This document shows positions 25,078 through 36,179 of a stretch of 64,000 bases of DNA, in pieces. The stretch comes from Phocoena phocoena (taxonomy: Eukaryota > Chordata > Mammalia > Artiodactyla > Phocoenidae). The DNA lies in contig NC_089222.1 of the NCBI RefSeq assembly GCF_963924675.1, forward strand, positions 115,273,316-115,337,315, in the 5' to 3' direction. A model generated the notes under the pieces. It had not been told where the DNA came from and did no database searches. It saw only the letters and a list, made by a program, of their open reading frames with translations. Each line of letters starts with the position of its first letter. The stretch's first letter is position 1. The position numbers were made by a program, and so were the translations under genes.

Positions 25078-25303
25078 CCTTGAACAACATAGGTTTGAAC
25101 TGTGCAGGTCCACTTACATGTGGATTGTTTTCAATAGTAAATACTACAGTACTATGCAATCCACTAGGGGTTGAATCCATGAATGCAGAACTGTGATATG
25201 GAGGAAATGCATATGGAGAGCCTACTATAAGTTATCCAAGGATTTTTGACTGCATGGGTTGGTGTCCCTAACTCCCTCATTATTCAAGGGTTAACTGTGA
25301 TAA
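25078..25303. mobile_element. TcMar-Tigger-like non-autonomous DNA transposon
   Basis: The left end reads CCTTGAACAACATAGGTTTG followed by AACTGTGCAGGTCCACTTAC; the right end reads CCCTAACTCCCTCATTATTC followed by AAGGGTTAACTG. Reversed, the right end begins CAGTTAACCCTTGAATAATG, so the two ends form the imperfect terminal inverted repeat of the Tigger family. The element is about 225 bp, has lost its interior and has no transposase. Confidence 0.8.
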
Positions 25304-26899
25304 TCTGGAATGCCATGCACTATGTAACATCAAATTTATATTAGTTTAATCCACAGAAAGTTAAGAAAATCTAGTTTTCTTCAACATGCTTAGTTTTGGA
25401 GTTGACGACTTGAAAATTTACTCCTTTGAGAAAGATACAGTATCAATAACAACTTGGATATCTATTAATAAATCTATTAGTCTAAAAGATGATTCTGTGG
25501 TTTTTATAGAAGTAATAATATATTATTCAGCCAAAAACTGCTTCTTTCTTGACAACTTTTAATTTAGGGTTAAGCTACAAAATTCTTTCCATGTGATTTG
25601 AAAGCAAAATATTTGACTTTTCATATGTTTCATGTAGTTATAAAGTCTTCAAAAGTCATACACTATCGATGCATTATCTTTAATTCTTTATCCTGTAATG
25701 ACCATGATTAATTAAATATATGGAAAAATGTAGTCTTAAGACCCACATCTATCTCTTGGATTTCAATCAATAGCACTCGTTTTAGAATTGAACACATTAT
25801 TCCTAATGTAAAGTCATTAGTCTCTAACTTAGAGGTTTTTACATGGCTCCAGCTGAGATCAAGCCTGTGCTATTTCTTGAGAACTTTCCTGTGTAACTTT
25901 AAAACTTATTTCAAGGAGTTGGAGTAACTGAAAAACTAAAGATTAAAGATTTTTCTTTCTTTCTTTTTTTTTTTTTTTTTTCCTTAAATGGCTTCTCGGG
26001 AAAGATGGATTGGACTGGGGTAGGTTATAATTCTTTTTTCTACAATGCTCATGACATGCACTAATGAAAATGTTCACCTTTATGTTCCTCTTGATTATAA
26101 CCAAGGAATTTTTGATACTACATAGGCATAAATTTTTGTTTCTTGATTGGAAAAGGGCAGGCTGGCTGTGGAGTCTAATTGCTGAAAGATGAAATTTGAG
26201 AACTGGAGGTCATTATGAAGTTATATTTCTTTCCCATATCTTGACAAATAACTAAAACTCCATTTTTTTAAACTTGAGGTTAAGCTTTATTTTCTGAAGT
26301 TACCTTTTGCATTAGCACTTTCAAAAACAACTATCTACATTTATAGTGAACTTCAATATAAAACTCATATTCCAATATAAACATATATGTATAAGTTGGC
26401 TGAAGAATACCCTTCTGGAGTCTTTAGCAGTAAAGGGCCAACTGGGGATAAAAAAGAAACCAACAAGGTTCATTTGACTCTTATACTATTGAAAATAATG
26501 CATTCATTAACAGAAGACTTCAGAGACTGGCTAAAGACCCAGAACGGTGACTGATGTCTGATTTGTTTCCCTTGTCTAAAATGTGAGATATGACATTCAT
26601 GTGCAAGTGGGGATCATGAGTAACTGCCATCAAGGTGAATCAATTATATAAGAAAAAGTTTTATCATAACTAAATTTTATCAGTTTGCTGTAACAGAAAA
26701 AATTATTCCCTGTGATATGAGAAAGTTTCCAAACTTTAAATTCTCTAAACTTCAAATCCTTAAATGAACCTATTTATTTACCCATCAATTTATCAATGTA
26801 TCCATCTATCTAATGTATATGGAATAAAATTTTTCTTTATCCAAGACTTTATCAAAATGTAATAACGGTTATCAAACATTCAACTTGCTAAGGCAGGTG
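25304..26899. other. unassigned AT-rich sequence
   Basis: A poly(T) run lies at about 25956-25981. No gene or repeat recognised. Confidence 0.4.
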
Positions 26900-27040
26900 A
26901 CTTAGAAGTTAGTTGCTTCTCCAATCTATAAAAAAAGGAAGGGTAATTCTCCACTTTTCTCATTTGCAGGCTTATTCTGAGGATCATATGAGATAATGAA
27001 CAACAGCAATACTTTGTAAGCTGTGAGATCTGAGATACTA
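26900..27040 (+). repeat. MIR 3' fragment
   Basis: TTAGTTGCTTCTCCAATCTA, AAAAAGGAAGGGTAATTC, and CTGAGGATCATATGAGATAA follow the sense MIR order. Diverged. Confidence 0.5.
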
Positions 27041-27071
27041 TAATACAAAGGAATTACTTTTTGTTCTGATA

Positions 27072-27245
27072 TTTGTGATACAGTGGAAAGACTACAGGCT
27101 CTGGGGTTAAATAAACAAATCTCATTGGTTCCTTCATCTATGAAGTGGGAAGAAAAATGTATTTGGATTTGAAACGATATTTGGAAAGTATCTAATGCTT
27201 TTCCTGAAAAATAACACATGCTCAATAAGTGATAATAATAATTGT
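27072..27245 (+). repeat. MIR fragment
   Basis: ACAGTGGAAAGACTACAGGC, TCTGGGGTTAAATA, GGTTCCTTCATCTATGAAGT and CATGCTCAATAAGTGATAAT follow the sense MIR from its 5' part to its 3' tail, with the middle shortened. Confidence 0.6.
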
Positions 27246-27857
27246 TATTAATATATCAAAATGGATGAAGAAGTGATCTAAATGAGGAGGCAGAGTAGCA
27301 GGCAGTTTCTAGTATATGCACTACTCAAAGTCAGACAGGTTCACAAGACACTGCCCAAATTGTCCATTGAGAAACAAGACCACAGGCAGTAGCTGGGAAG
27401 ATATGAGGACTAGTACAGACCCTCAATAGGGAAGGAAGCAACAAGATGTAGGGAATTCAGGGAAAGCTTCTTTTTACAATAAGGGAATTAATACAAGGCT
27501 GAAGGCTGTCACAGTGGCTGCACAAATATGACCGAGGTTGGTGGGGGAGAAGGAAATGTTGAGATCTCTGTAGTTCAGTCTAAGTCCATCATCATCTGGC
27601 AAAGAAACAAATTTGCTGAATGACAATAACATCCATTATTTTACATAATTATAAAAATGTGTGTTATGGACATTCAGTACATGTGTACCCACATGCAATG
27701 TATTTAAACTTTTACTTCAATTTTCAAAGCCCTTTATATTTCAAAGTCCTGTTATCACCACCCTTTATTATTTATTGTTTGCAAGAATCAGACTAGCTAT
27801 CTGCTGTCATCTACCTTAATCCAGGCCTTTACTCTTGTTGTCCACCTGCATTAAATA
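27246..27857. other. unassigned sequence
   Basis: No gene or named repeat recognised. Confidence 0.4.
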
Positions 27858-28115
27858 CCTTTTTTTTTCTGTTTGTTTAATTCCTACCATCTTTTAAAGC
27901 CCCAGCTGAAAGCTGAGTTCTTCCATTAAGTTTCATTCTCTGAATTCTCCATTACACTCTAATCCCCTTGTTCTCTGATCTTCTATTGCACTTAAGCTGT
28001 AACACTCCATTTAGCACATGCCCCATCTCTAATCTTGTCACATTATGTTAATCTTGTCATTCTATTACGCTTGTAAACCCCAGTGAGCACAGACTATGAG
28101 GAAGGCTGAGAACTG
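27858..28115 (+). repeat. L2 LINE 3' region
   Basis: TTTTAAAGCCCCAGCTGAAA, TTCCATTAAGTTTCATTCTC, TTCTATTGCACTTAAGCTGT, CTATTACGCTTGTAAACCCC and GAGCACAGACTATGAGGAAG follow the L2 3' order (AAGACCCAGCTCAAATGTC ... GACTGTGAGCTCC). Confidence 0.7.
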
Positions 28116-28526
28116 GTTCTCTCAACTGCCATTCTATCTCCCTTCAAGTTGAAGAAATTAGAAAGCTAAAAACATTCCTAGACTTCCTGGCCACTAAGAT
28201 TCCAGAAGAGAATTGGGTTCCACCAATTAGATTTACTTTGAGAAGAACTGGAGGGTAGGAAGTGAGGCAGAAACCATTCTCTTGCACATCTTTGGTTATA
28301 CTAATGAGAAATGTTATAGACATGTGCTGTTTTTCTGCAGTAACATTCTTGTGTCCATTCTCCACCTTACCAAACACTTGCATCAGTAGCAGCAGCTAAT
28401 GTGGTGGTGGCTTTTTCACCTCTTCTGCCTCATTCAGCTATAGCGGTGTGTTTTTGAAATCCTGGCAATAGTGATGATCTCTACATCAGTAGCTCCAGTA
28501 AAAATAAATCAACAGACACTTCAATT
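28116..28526. other. unassigned sequence left of the twin-primed L1
   Basis: CTAGACTTCCTGGCCACTAA and CAGAAGAGAATTGGGTTCCA look like an old dispersed repeat that I cannot name. A 79-codon minus-strand frame has no motif. Confidence 0.35.
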
Positions 28527-29113
28527 AAAATACAGTCAGGAATGTCATTGTTACTTCTTTTTCATTTCTAATTCTATTGATTTGAGTGTTTTCCCTTTTT
28601 TTCTTGATGAGTCTGGATAATGGTTTTTCAATTTTGTTTATCTTCACAAAGAATCAGCTTTTAGTTTTATTGATCTTTGCTATTGTTTCCTTCATTTCTT
28701 TTTCATTTATTTCTAATCTGATATTTATGATTTCTTTCCTTCTGCTAACTTTGGGGTTTTTATTGTTCTTCTTTCTCTAATTGCTTTAGGTGTAAGGTTA
28801 GGCTGTTTATTTGAGATGTTTCTTGTTTCTTGAGGTAGGACTGTATTGCTATAAACTTCCCTCTTAGAACTGCTTTTGCTGTATCCCATAGGTTTTGGGT
28901 CATCATGTTTTCATTGTCATTTGTTTCTAGGTATTTTTTGAATTCCTCTTTGATTTCTACAGTGATCTCTTGGTTATTTAGTAGTGTATTGTTTAGCCTC
29001 CATGTGTTTGTACTTTTTTCAGACTTTTTCCTGTAATTGATATCTAATCTCATAGCATTGTGGTCGGAAAAGATACTTTATACGATTTCAATTTTCTTAA
29101 ATTTACCAAGACT

Positions 29114-29660
29114 TTATTTGTGACCCAAGATTTGATCTATCCTGGAGAATGTTCCATCAGTATTTGAGAAGACAGTGTATTCTATTGTTTTTGGATGGAT
29201 TGTCCTATAAATATCAATTAAGTCCACTTTGTTTAATGTGTCATTTAAAGCTTGTGTTTCCTTACTTATTTTCATTTTGGATGTTCTGTCCATTGATGAA
29301 AGTGGGGTATTAAAGTCCCCTACTATGATTGTGTTACTGTTGGCTTTCCCTTTTATGGCTGTCAGCATTCACTTTATGTATTGTGGTGTTCCTACATTGG
29401 GTGCATAAATATTTACAATTGTTATATCTTCTTGGATTGATCCCTTGATCATTATGTAGTGTCCTTCTTTATCCCTTGTAATAGTCTTTATTTTAAAGTC
29501 TATTTTGTCTGATATGAGAATTGCTACTCCAGCTTTCTTTTGATTTCCATTTGCATGGGATATCTTTTTCCATCCCCTCATTTTCAGTCTGTATGTGTCC
29601 CTAGGTCTGAAGTGGGTCTCTTGTAGACAGCATATATACGGGTATTGTTATTGTATCCAT
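29114..29660 (-). pseudogene. L1 ORF2 endonuclease domain, inverted segment
   Basis: The minus-strand reading from 29660 gives CCLQETHF, then KKAGVAILISDKIDF, DKEGHYIMIKGSI and NIYAPN, then after a stop at the 29369 boundary the GDFNTPLSSMDRTSKM, LIDIYRTIHP and SRIDQILGHK blocks. These are the ordered motifs of the apurinic-like endonuclease of ORF2, including the catalytic NIYAPN and GDFN motifs. Stops split it into pieces of 70 and 84 codons. It is separated from its reverse transcriptase by the inversion, so it cannot yield ORF2 protein. Confidence 0.9.
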
Positions 29661-29801
29661 TCAACCAGTCTATGTCTATTGGTTAGAGCAATTAATCCAT
29701 TTACACTTAAGGTAGTTATTGATATGTATGTTTCTATTAAGATTTTCTTAATTGTTTGGGGTTTGTTATTGTAGCTCTTTTTCTTCTCTTGTGTTTCCTG
29801 C

Positions 29802-29909
29802 CTAGAGAAGTTCCTTTAGCATTTGTTGTAAAGCTGATTTAGTGGTGCTGAATTCTCTTAGCTTTTGCTTAACTGCAAAGTTTTTAATTTCTCCATCGAA
29901 TCTGAATGA
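29802..29909 (-). pseudogene. L1 ORF1 C-terminal fragment
   Basis: About 35 codons on the minus strand read [20 protein letters not shown] and continue to the stop at 29804-29802. They match the C-terminal end of L1 ORF1 protein, an RNA-binding chaperone. The fragment shows where reverse transcription stopped on the L1 RNA: this copy contains nothing 5' of it. Confidence 0.85.
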
Positions 29910-30216
29910 AATACAAAGGATCATGAGAGATTACTACAAGCAACTATATGCCAATAAAATGGACAACCTGGAAGAAATGGACAAATTCTTAGAAAAGCAC
30001 AACCTTCCAAGACTGAACCAGGAAGAAATAAAAAATATAAACAGACCAATCACAAGCACTGAAATTGAGACTGTGATTAAAAATCTTCCAACAAACAAAA
30101 GCCCAGGACCAGATGGCTTCACAGGCAAATTCTATCAAACATTTAGAGAAGAGTTAACACCTATTCTTCTCAAACTCTTCCAAAATATAGCAGAGGGAGG
30201 AACACTCCCAATCTGA
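29910..30216 (+). pseudogene. L1 ORF2, N-terminal part of reverse transcriptase region
   Basis: The sense frame reads [20 protein letters not shown] and later [17 protein letters not shown], the start of the L1 reverse transcriptase region, and ends in a stop at about 30216 inside the domain. An apparent start at 29842 lies in the inverted segment and is an artefact of the junction. Confidence 0.9.
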
Positions 30217-30404
30217 TTCGATGAGACCACCATCCCTCAGATACTAAAACCAGACAAAGATGTCACAAAAAAAGGAAACTACAGGCCAATATTGCTGATG
30301 AACATAGCTGCAAAATTCCTCAACAAAAGCTGATTCAGCAAACAGAATCCAAGAGCACATTAAAAGGATCATACACCATGATTAAGTGAGGTTTTATCCC
30401 AAGA

Positions 30405-31196
30405 ATGCAAGGATTCTTCAGTATATGCAAATCAATCAATGTGATAAACCATATTAACAAATTGAGGGGGAAAAACCATATGATCATCTCAATAGATGTA
30501 GAAAAAGCTTTTGAAAAAATTCAACACCAATTTATGATAAAAACCCTCCAGAAAGTAGGCATAGAGGGAACTTACCTCAACATAATAAAGGCCATATATG
30601 ACAAACCCACAGCCAACATTGTCCTCAATGGTGAAAACCTGAAACCATTTCCACTAAGATCAGGAACAATACAAGGTTGTCCACTTCCATTGCTATTATT
30701 CAACATAGTTTTGGAAGTTTTAGCCACAGCAATCAGAGAAGAAAAAGAAATAAAAGCAACCCAAATCGGAAATGAAGAAGTAAAGCTGTCACTGTTTTCA
30801 GATGACATGATACTATACAAAGAGAAAGATGCTACCAGAAAACTACTACAGCTAATCAATAAATTTGGTAATGTAGCAGGTTACAAAATTAATGCACAGG
30901 AATCTCTTGCATTCCTATACACTAATGATGAAAAATGTGAAAGAGAAGTTAAGAAAACACTCCCATTCACCATTGCAACAAAAAGAATAAAATACCTAGG
31001 AATAAACCTACCTAAGGAGACAAAAGATATGTATGCAGAAAACTATAAGACACTGCTGAAAGTAATTAAATATGATACAAACATTTGGAGAGATATACCA
31101 TGTTCTTGGATTGGAAGAATCAACATTGTGAAAATGACTATACTACACAAAGCAATCTACAGATTCAATGCAATCTCTATCAAACTACCAACATAA
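30405..31196 (+). pseudogene. L1 ORF2 reverse transcriptase fragment, 263 codons
   Basis: The longest open piece of the sense part. [13 protein letters not shown] (residues about 28-40) carries the first catalytic aspartate block, with the second acidic residue changed from the usual D to E. The catalytic loop near residues 131-134 reads FSDD in place of the usual FADD. Downstream are [22 protein letters not shown] and [20 protein letters not shown] frame change and stops on both sides separate it from the rest of ORF2. Both substitutions are conservative, and the copy is dead because of stops and inversion. Confidence 0.93.
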
Positions 31197-31860
31197 TTTT
31201 TCACAGAACTAGAACACAAAATTTCACAATTTGTATGGAAACACAAAAGACCCTGAATAGCCAAAGCAATCTTGAGAAAGACAAATGGAGCTGGAGGAAT
31301 CTGGCTCCTGGACTTCAGATTATACTACAAATCTACAGTAATCAAGACAGTATAGTACTGGCACAAAAACAGAAATATAGATCAATGGAACAGGATAAAT
31401 ATCCCAGAGATAAACCCACACACATATGGTCACCTTATTTTTGATAAAAGATGCAAGAATATAAAAAGGAGAAAAGATAGCCTCTTCAATAAGTGGTGCT
31501 GGGAAAACTGGACAGCTACATGTAAAAGAATGAAATCAGAACACTCCCTAACACCATACACAAAAATAAACTCAAGGTGGATTAAAGACCTAAATGTAAG
31601 GCCACACACTATAAAACTCTTAGAGGAAAACATAGGCAGAACACTATGAAATAAATCACAGCAAGATCCTTTTTGACCCATCTCCTAGAGAAATGGAAAT
31701 AAAAACAAAAATAAACAAATGGGACCTAATGAAACTTAAAAGCTTTTGCACAGCAAAGTAAACCATAAACAAGACAAAAAGACAACCCTCAGAATGGTAG
31801 AAAATATTTGCAAATGAAGCAACTGACAAAGGATTAATCTCTAAAATTTACAAGCAGCTC

Positions 31861-32121
31861 ATGCAGCTCAATATCAAAAAAGCATACAACCCAGTCCAAA
31901 AATGGGCAGAAGACCTAAATAGACATTTCTCCAAAGAAGATATACAGATTGCTAACAAACACATGAAAGAATGCTCAACATCACTAATCATTGGAGAAAT
32001 GAAAAACAAAACTACAATGAGGTATCACCTCAAACCAGTCAGAATGGCCATCATCAAAAATTCTACAAGCAATAAATGCTGGAGAGGGTGTGGAGAAAAG
32101 GGAACCCTCTTGCACTGTTGA
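31861..32121 (+). pseudogene. L1 ORF2 C-terminal fragment
   Basis: The 86-codon frame holds [34 protein letters not shown] and [13 protein letters not shown], ending in a stop within the cysteine-rich C-terminal motif. Its intact counterpart is in the copy at 38117-39019. Confidence 0.9.
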
Positions 32122-32884
32122 TGAGAATGTAAATTGATACAGCTACTATGAAAAACAGTATGGAGGTTCCTTAAAAAATGAAAAATAGAACTACCATACA
32201 ACCCAGCAATGCCACTACTAGGCATATACCCTAAAAAACCATAATTCAAAAAGTGTCATGTACCACAATGTTCATTGCAGCTCTGTTTACAATAGCCATG
32301 ACATGGGAAAACCTAAGTATCCATCAACAGATGAATGGCTAAAAAAGATGTGGCACATATATAAAATGGAATATTACTCAGCCATAAAAAGAAATGAAAT
32401 TGAGTTATTTGTAGTGAGGTGGATGGACCTAGAGTGTCAAACAGAGTGAAGTAAGTCAGAAAGAGAAAAACAAATACCGTATGCTAACACATATATATGG
32501 AATCAAAAACAAAAAGTGGTTCTGAAGAACCTAGGGGCAGGACAGGAATAAAGACGCAGACATAGAGAATGGATTTGAGGGCACAGGGAGGGGGAAAGGT
32601 AAACTGCAATGAAGTGAGAGAGTGGCATGGACTTATATACACTACCAAATGTAAAATAGATTGCTAGTGGGAAGCAGCCACATAGCACAGGGAGATCAGC
32701 TTGGTGCTTTGTGACCACCTAGAGGGGTGGGATAGGGAGTGTGTGAGGGAGACGCAAGAGGGAGGAGATATGGGGATATATGTATATGTATTGGTGATTC
32801 ACTTTTTATAAAGCAGCAACTAACACATAATTGTAAAACAATTATACTCCAATAAAGATGTTTCTAAAAAAAATACAGTCAGGA

Positions 32885-33235
32885 GGCAAATGGGGGAAGC
32901 TCTCATGCCCTAATATGATGGCTGAGCCCAACGGGAGAAGAAAGACTCCTCTTCTTGCCTGACAAGAGTTCAGCTCATGAGATACTGTCACAATTCAGCC
33001 AATGGAAAGCCACTATACTTTGAACTTTTAGTTCTTCCAGTGAACTCTGTTTACTTTAACTCTCCTTTTCCCCTCTTTAAAATATTTCTCCTCTCCTCCC
33101 TGTGTGGGGTCTTGCACGTAGCTCACCATGGTTGCAGATGCTGAATTGCAGTTCTTTGCTGATCCTGAATAAGCCCATTTTTGCTAGAGAAATAACTGGC
33201 AATCTATATGTTTTTGGTCAACATTCCTAAAGGCC
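32885..33235 (+). mobile_element. LTR-like segment, family uncertain
   Basis: The 3' part has an LTR-like order: a TTTAAAA box, CTGTGTGGGGTCTTGCACGT, a polyadenylation-like GAATAAGCCCATTTTTGCTA, and an end TTTTTGGTCAACA. I read it as the 3' half of an old retroviral-type LTR. Its left part may lie left of 28527, split by the L1. No internal genes are visible. Confidence 0.45.
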
Positions 33236-33447
33236 CTTACTTGACCATGCAGTTGAAGTTTTCCAATATTTTTGTAAGCATCTATTTCCCTCTATTAAAA
33301 CTCTTCCAGGCAATAATTCCTACAGTGATTTCTATGTTCAGCATTGAGTCCTGACTGATATAGATATTATTTTTCATTATTATCTCTGACGGCTCCTCAT
33401 ACAAAGTAGGAGATCTAATAAGATATCAATAAGCACTTGGATGATTG

Positions 33448-34010
33448 TATGAGTTATTTGTTGCCGTGTAACAATTTACCCCCAAACTTGGTAGCTTAAA
33501 ACAAGAATTATTTATTTTATCACACAGTTCCTGAGGGTCAGGAATCAGGGAGTTTTTTAACTGGATGATTCTGATTCAGGTTCTCTTGGGATGTTATAGT
33601 TGAGATTTAGGCTGAAGTCTGCAGCAAGTTTGAGTGAGACTGGAGGACACATTTCCAAGTTCATTCATGTAGCTATTGATAGTAGCCCTCAGTTTCTTAC
33701 TGGTGGTTGATCTTACTGGCCTTAGTTCCTTAACACATGGGTCTCTCTATTATGCTGCTCATGACATGACAGCTGACTTTCCCCAGAACAAGTGATCTGA
33801 GGGAAGGATGGAAAGTGAGGGAGAGGAGCATCAAGATGAAAGGCATAGTATCTTTTGTAATCTATGTTACACATGAAATACCATTACTTCTCATAAATTA
33901 GTCACAGAGCCTAACTCTGTTACAATATGGGAAGGGGTTGCAGTAGAGTTTGCATTCCAGGACATGGGGGCTATTCTGGAGGCAGTCTGCCCCTTCCACG
34001 AATAATTCAT
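33448..34010 (-). mobile_element. MaLR-type LTR (MLT1-like), antisense
   Basis: In plus orientation it reads TTATTTGTTGCCGTGTAACA, CCCCCAAACTTGGTAGCTTA, ACAGTTCCTGAGGGTCAGGA, then CATGACATGACAGCTGACTT, CCCCAGAACAAGTGATCTGA and, at the far end, TATTCTGGAGGCAGTCTGCC. This is a full reversed MLT1-class LTR of about 560 bp. Solitary. Confidence 0.65.
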
Positions 34011-35404
34011 GTCTGTCCTATATGAAAAATACTCTCTCCCACTCCCAAGGACCCCAAAGTCTCACCTCATTCCACCTTCAGTGTGATATACAGAATCTTG
34101 TCTAATCAGGTCCATATGCAGGGGAGTCTATTTATGTGTATTTCCTTAAGGAAAGCTCCTTGAGTCCAGATCCTCTCAATCTGGTGTCCTGTTAACTAAA
34201 GAGACAGGTGATCTGCCCCCTTCCCCCAACAAAAGCCAACATACATCACTGTTGGGACAGGCACAGGAGAACTGCTACAGAAACTTTTATTCCAAAAGGG
34301 AAGACAGGAGGTACACATACTGACCCACAGCAGTTCTGAAATCCATCCAGACACATGTTGAACGTTCCTTGATTAGGACTCAGTTCAACTCCTGCTTGCA
34401 AATGACTTACCATGGTTCTGGCCTCCACACTCTGGTATCTTGGTTCTGCACTGTTATCATTCTTTTCACAAAAGGAAATGTATGTCTCTAGCTGCTTCCT
34501 GCTTACAGAAGTTTGGAAATCCAAAAGCTTTCATTTTCTACTCTCTGTCCCTTTGAGTCAAGCTTTCTGCAGTTCTTCAACTACCTTACCTACAAGGTCC
34601 AGGCTTTTCGAAGAGACTGGTTTGTTCACATACAGTAGAGTGCAGGCACAGTAATCTTTTGCAATCTGATGGCATGTGCATGTGAGGAGAAAAATAACTG
34701 AGTGACTGAGTGAGTGAATAGAAAGAGCTTTCATTTTGGTGCCCTAGAAACCCTACTGCAAGAACATCAAAAAAAAAAAAAAAAAAGGCCAGATATAGCA
34801 TTTCCTCTTCTCAAGAGACTGCCATGAAGTGTTGGAATTGGAAGGGGAAAGTGGAAGCTGGCAGCATTGGCAGGACTCCGAATAGAGGAGGACAGGAGAG
34901 CAAGGAAAGCCTGCACTGGTGCCCAAAGGACCAGGCAGAGATTTTCTGTCTAGAAGGCCATGGTGAATAGAAGTTTAGACTGGTTCACAGTCACTGTGGA
35001 GAATATCAGCAACCCTAGTGGTGAATTGTGACCGGGATTAGAACTTCTGTGTGAAGAATTAGGAGCTCAAAGCTAGTGAGACTGCAGTAGTAATGCAAAG
35101 ATGACCTAAATTGCACCCATGGGTTAGGGAGTGCTGGAGAAATTTGGTTTACAAAGAGTATGTACATGATTTCCCATTTCTTTATTTTTGGAACAAAGCC
35201 ATATCCTTAAATAGAACTCTTTGTCTTTCAAAAAGACAGCAGTCTACACTCAGCAGTCCACATCCATCAAATAGTCATCTTTCTTATGGCCCCATTCAAG
35301 AGAGAAAAAAAAAATTATATAATATATATGTATATTTACATAAATGCACACTAACAAGAAGCAAAGATCTAGTCCTCTATGTCATGTACTAAGCAAATAA
35401 TTTC
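34011..35404. other. unassigned sequence
   Basis: An A-run of about 18 is at 34769-34786. Small frames of 60 to 93 codons lie on both strands around 34246-34801 and 35111-35392 without motifs. A (GAGT)-like patch ACTGAGTGACTGAGTGAGTG lies near 34700. No gene is supported. Confidence 0.4.
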
Positions 35405-35518
35405 ACAGAACCTAATTTTTTCTGCTGTAAAATAAGGATACCAATCCTATCATTGGAATATAGACTAAAAGGGTTAAATGAGATACTATTTGGATAGAAA
35501 GTTCTATAAAAACATAAT
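35405..35518 (+). repeat. MIR 3' fragment
   Basis: CAGAACCTAATTTTTTCTGC, TGTAAAATAAGGATACCAAT and AAAAGGGTTAAATGAGATAC follow the sense MIR 3' half. The L1 tail that follows inserted directly into it. Confidence 0.55.
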
Positions 35519-35683
35519 GGGAGGGGTGGGATAGGGAGGGTGGGAGGGAGGGAGATGCAAGGGGGAAGAGATATGGGGATATATGTATATGTATAACTGA
35601 TTCACTTTGTTATAAAGCAGAAACTAACACACCATTGTAAAGCAATTATACTCCAATAAAGATGTTTAAAAAAAAAAAAAAAA
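35519..35683 (+). mobile_element. L1 3' end, strongly 5'-truncated
   Basis: It reads GGGAGGGTGGGAGGGAGGGA, GATATGGGGATATATGTATA, TTCACTTTGTTATAAAGCAG and CCAATAAAGATGTTT with an A-tail, the last 150 bases of the young L1 3' UTR. The flanks AAAAACATAATG (about 35509-35520) and AAAAACATAGTG (about 35679-35690) match at 11 of 12 positions and are the likely duplication. Short and little diverged. Confidence 0.9.
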
Positions 35684-36006
35684 CATAGTGAGAAATAATT
35701 ATTTGATTGACTAGCTGTCCCCAATCAGGAACCAAACAAGATTCTGCCTTTCGGTGCATACCTTCAAGTAGAACAGTCTGTGGATGAGTAGAAAGATGTG
35801 ATCTATACATTTAATAATTCCATTAGCACTTATTCTTAACCAGACCCTGTATCATCTCTGTTTTTAAGGAACTACATGATATACTTGATGCTATATAATT
35901 CTGCAACCCATCTACCCACATTTAAGCAATGGATTCTAGTCACACAGTCCCTAGCCAGCTTTAATGAGGCATCTCTTCTAGGCAAAAAGGATTTTTAAAA
36001 AACCAA

Positions 36007-36179
36007 ATAGTAAATATTTGGGCCACGTCATCTCTGTTGCAACGACCCAACTCTGCCATTATATCAGGAAAGGAGCCATAGACAATATGCTAATAATCTC
36101 TGTTTTCTAATATACATTATTTAAATAAGCAGGCATCAACCAAGATTTGGCCAGAAAGCTCAAGTTTGCCGACTCCTGG
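36007..36179. mobile_element. non-autonomous hAT-like element, copy 3 of 3
   Basis: It reads ATAGTAAATATTTGGGCCAC, TCTGTTGCAACGACCCAACT, GGAGCCATAGACAATATGCT, TTTGGCCAGAAAGCTCAAGT and TTGCCGACTCCTGG, in the same orientation as the copy at 20656. The middle is shortened. Confidence 0.7.

Larger units (their letters stand above)
28542..32869 (+). mobile_element. L1 with twin-priming inversion, 15-bp target-site duplication
   Basis: Perfect 15-bp duplications AAAATACAGTCAGGA flank the element (28527-28541 and 32870-32884). The left part, 28542 to about 29909, is L1 in reverse: reading minus from 29909 it holds the last codons of ORF1, the ORF1 stop at 29804-29802, the start of ORF2, the endonuclease domain and the linker before the reverse transcriptase. 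The right part, about 29908-32869, is L1 in sense: reverse transcriptase, C-terminal domain, 3' UTR, AATAAAGATG and a short A-tail. The two parts together cover one continuous stretch of L1 with only a few bases missing at the internal priming point, and a 2-3 base overlap (GA) at the junction. The target site reads TTTT/AATTG on the minus strand, the L1 endonuclease preference. Confidence 0.93.

Noticed and set aside
32862..32869. A-runs at L1 ends as gene polyadenylation sites
   Set aside because: The AATAAA signals at 32851, 35656 and, reversed, near 37650 belong to L1 3' ends.
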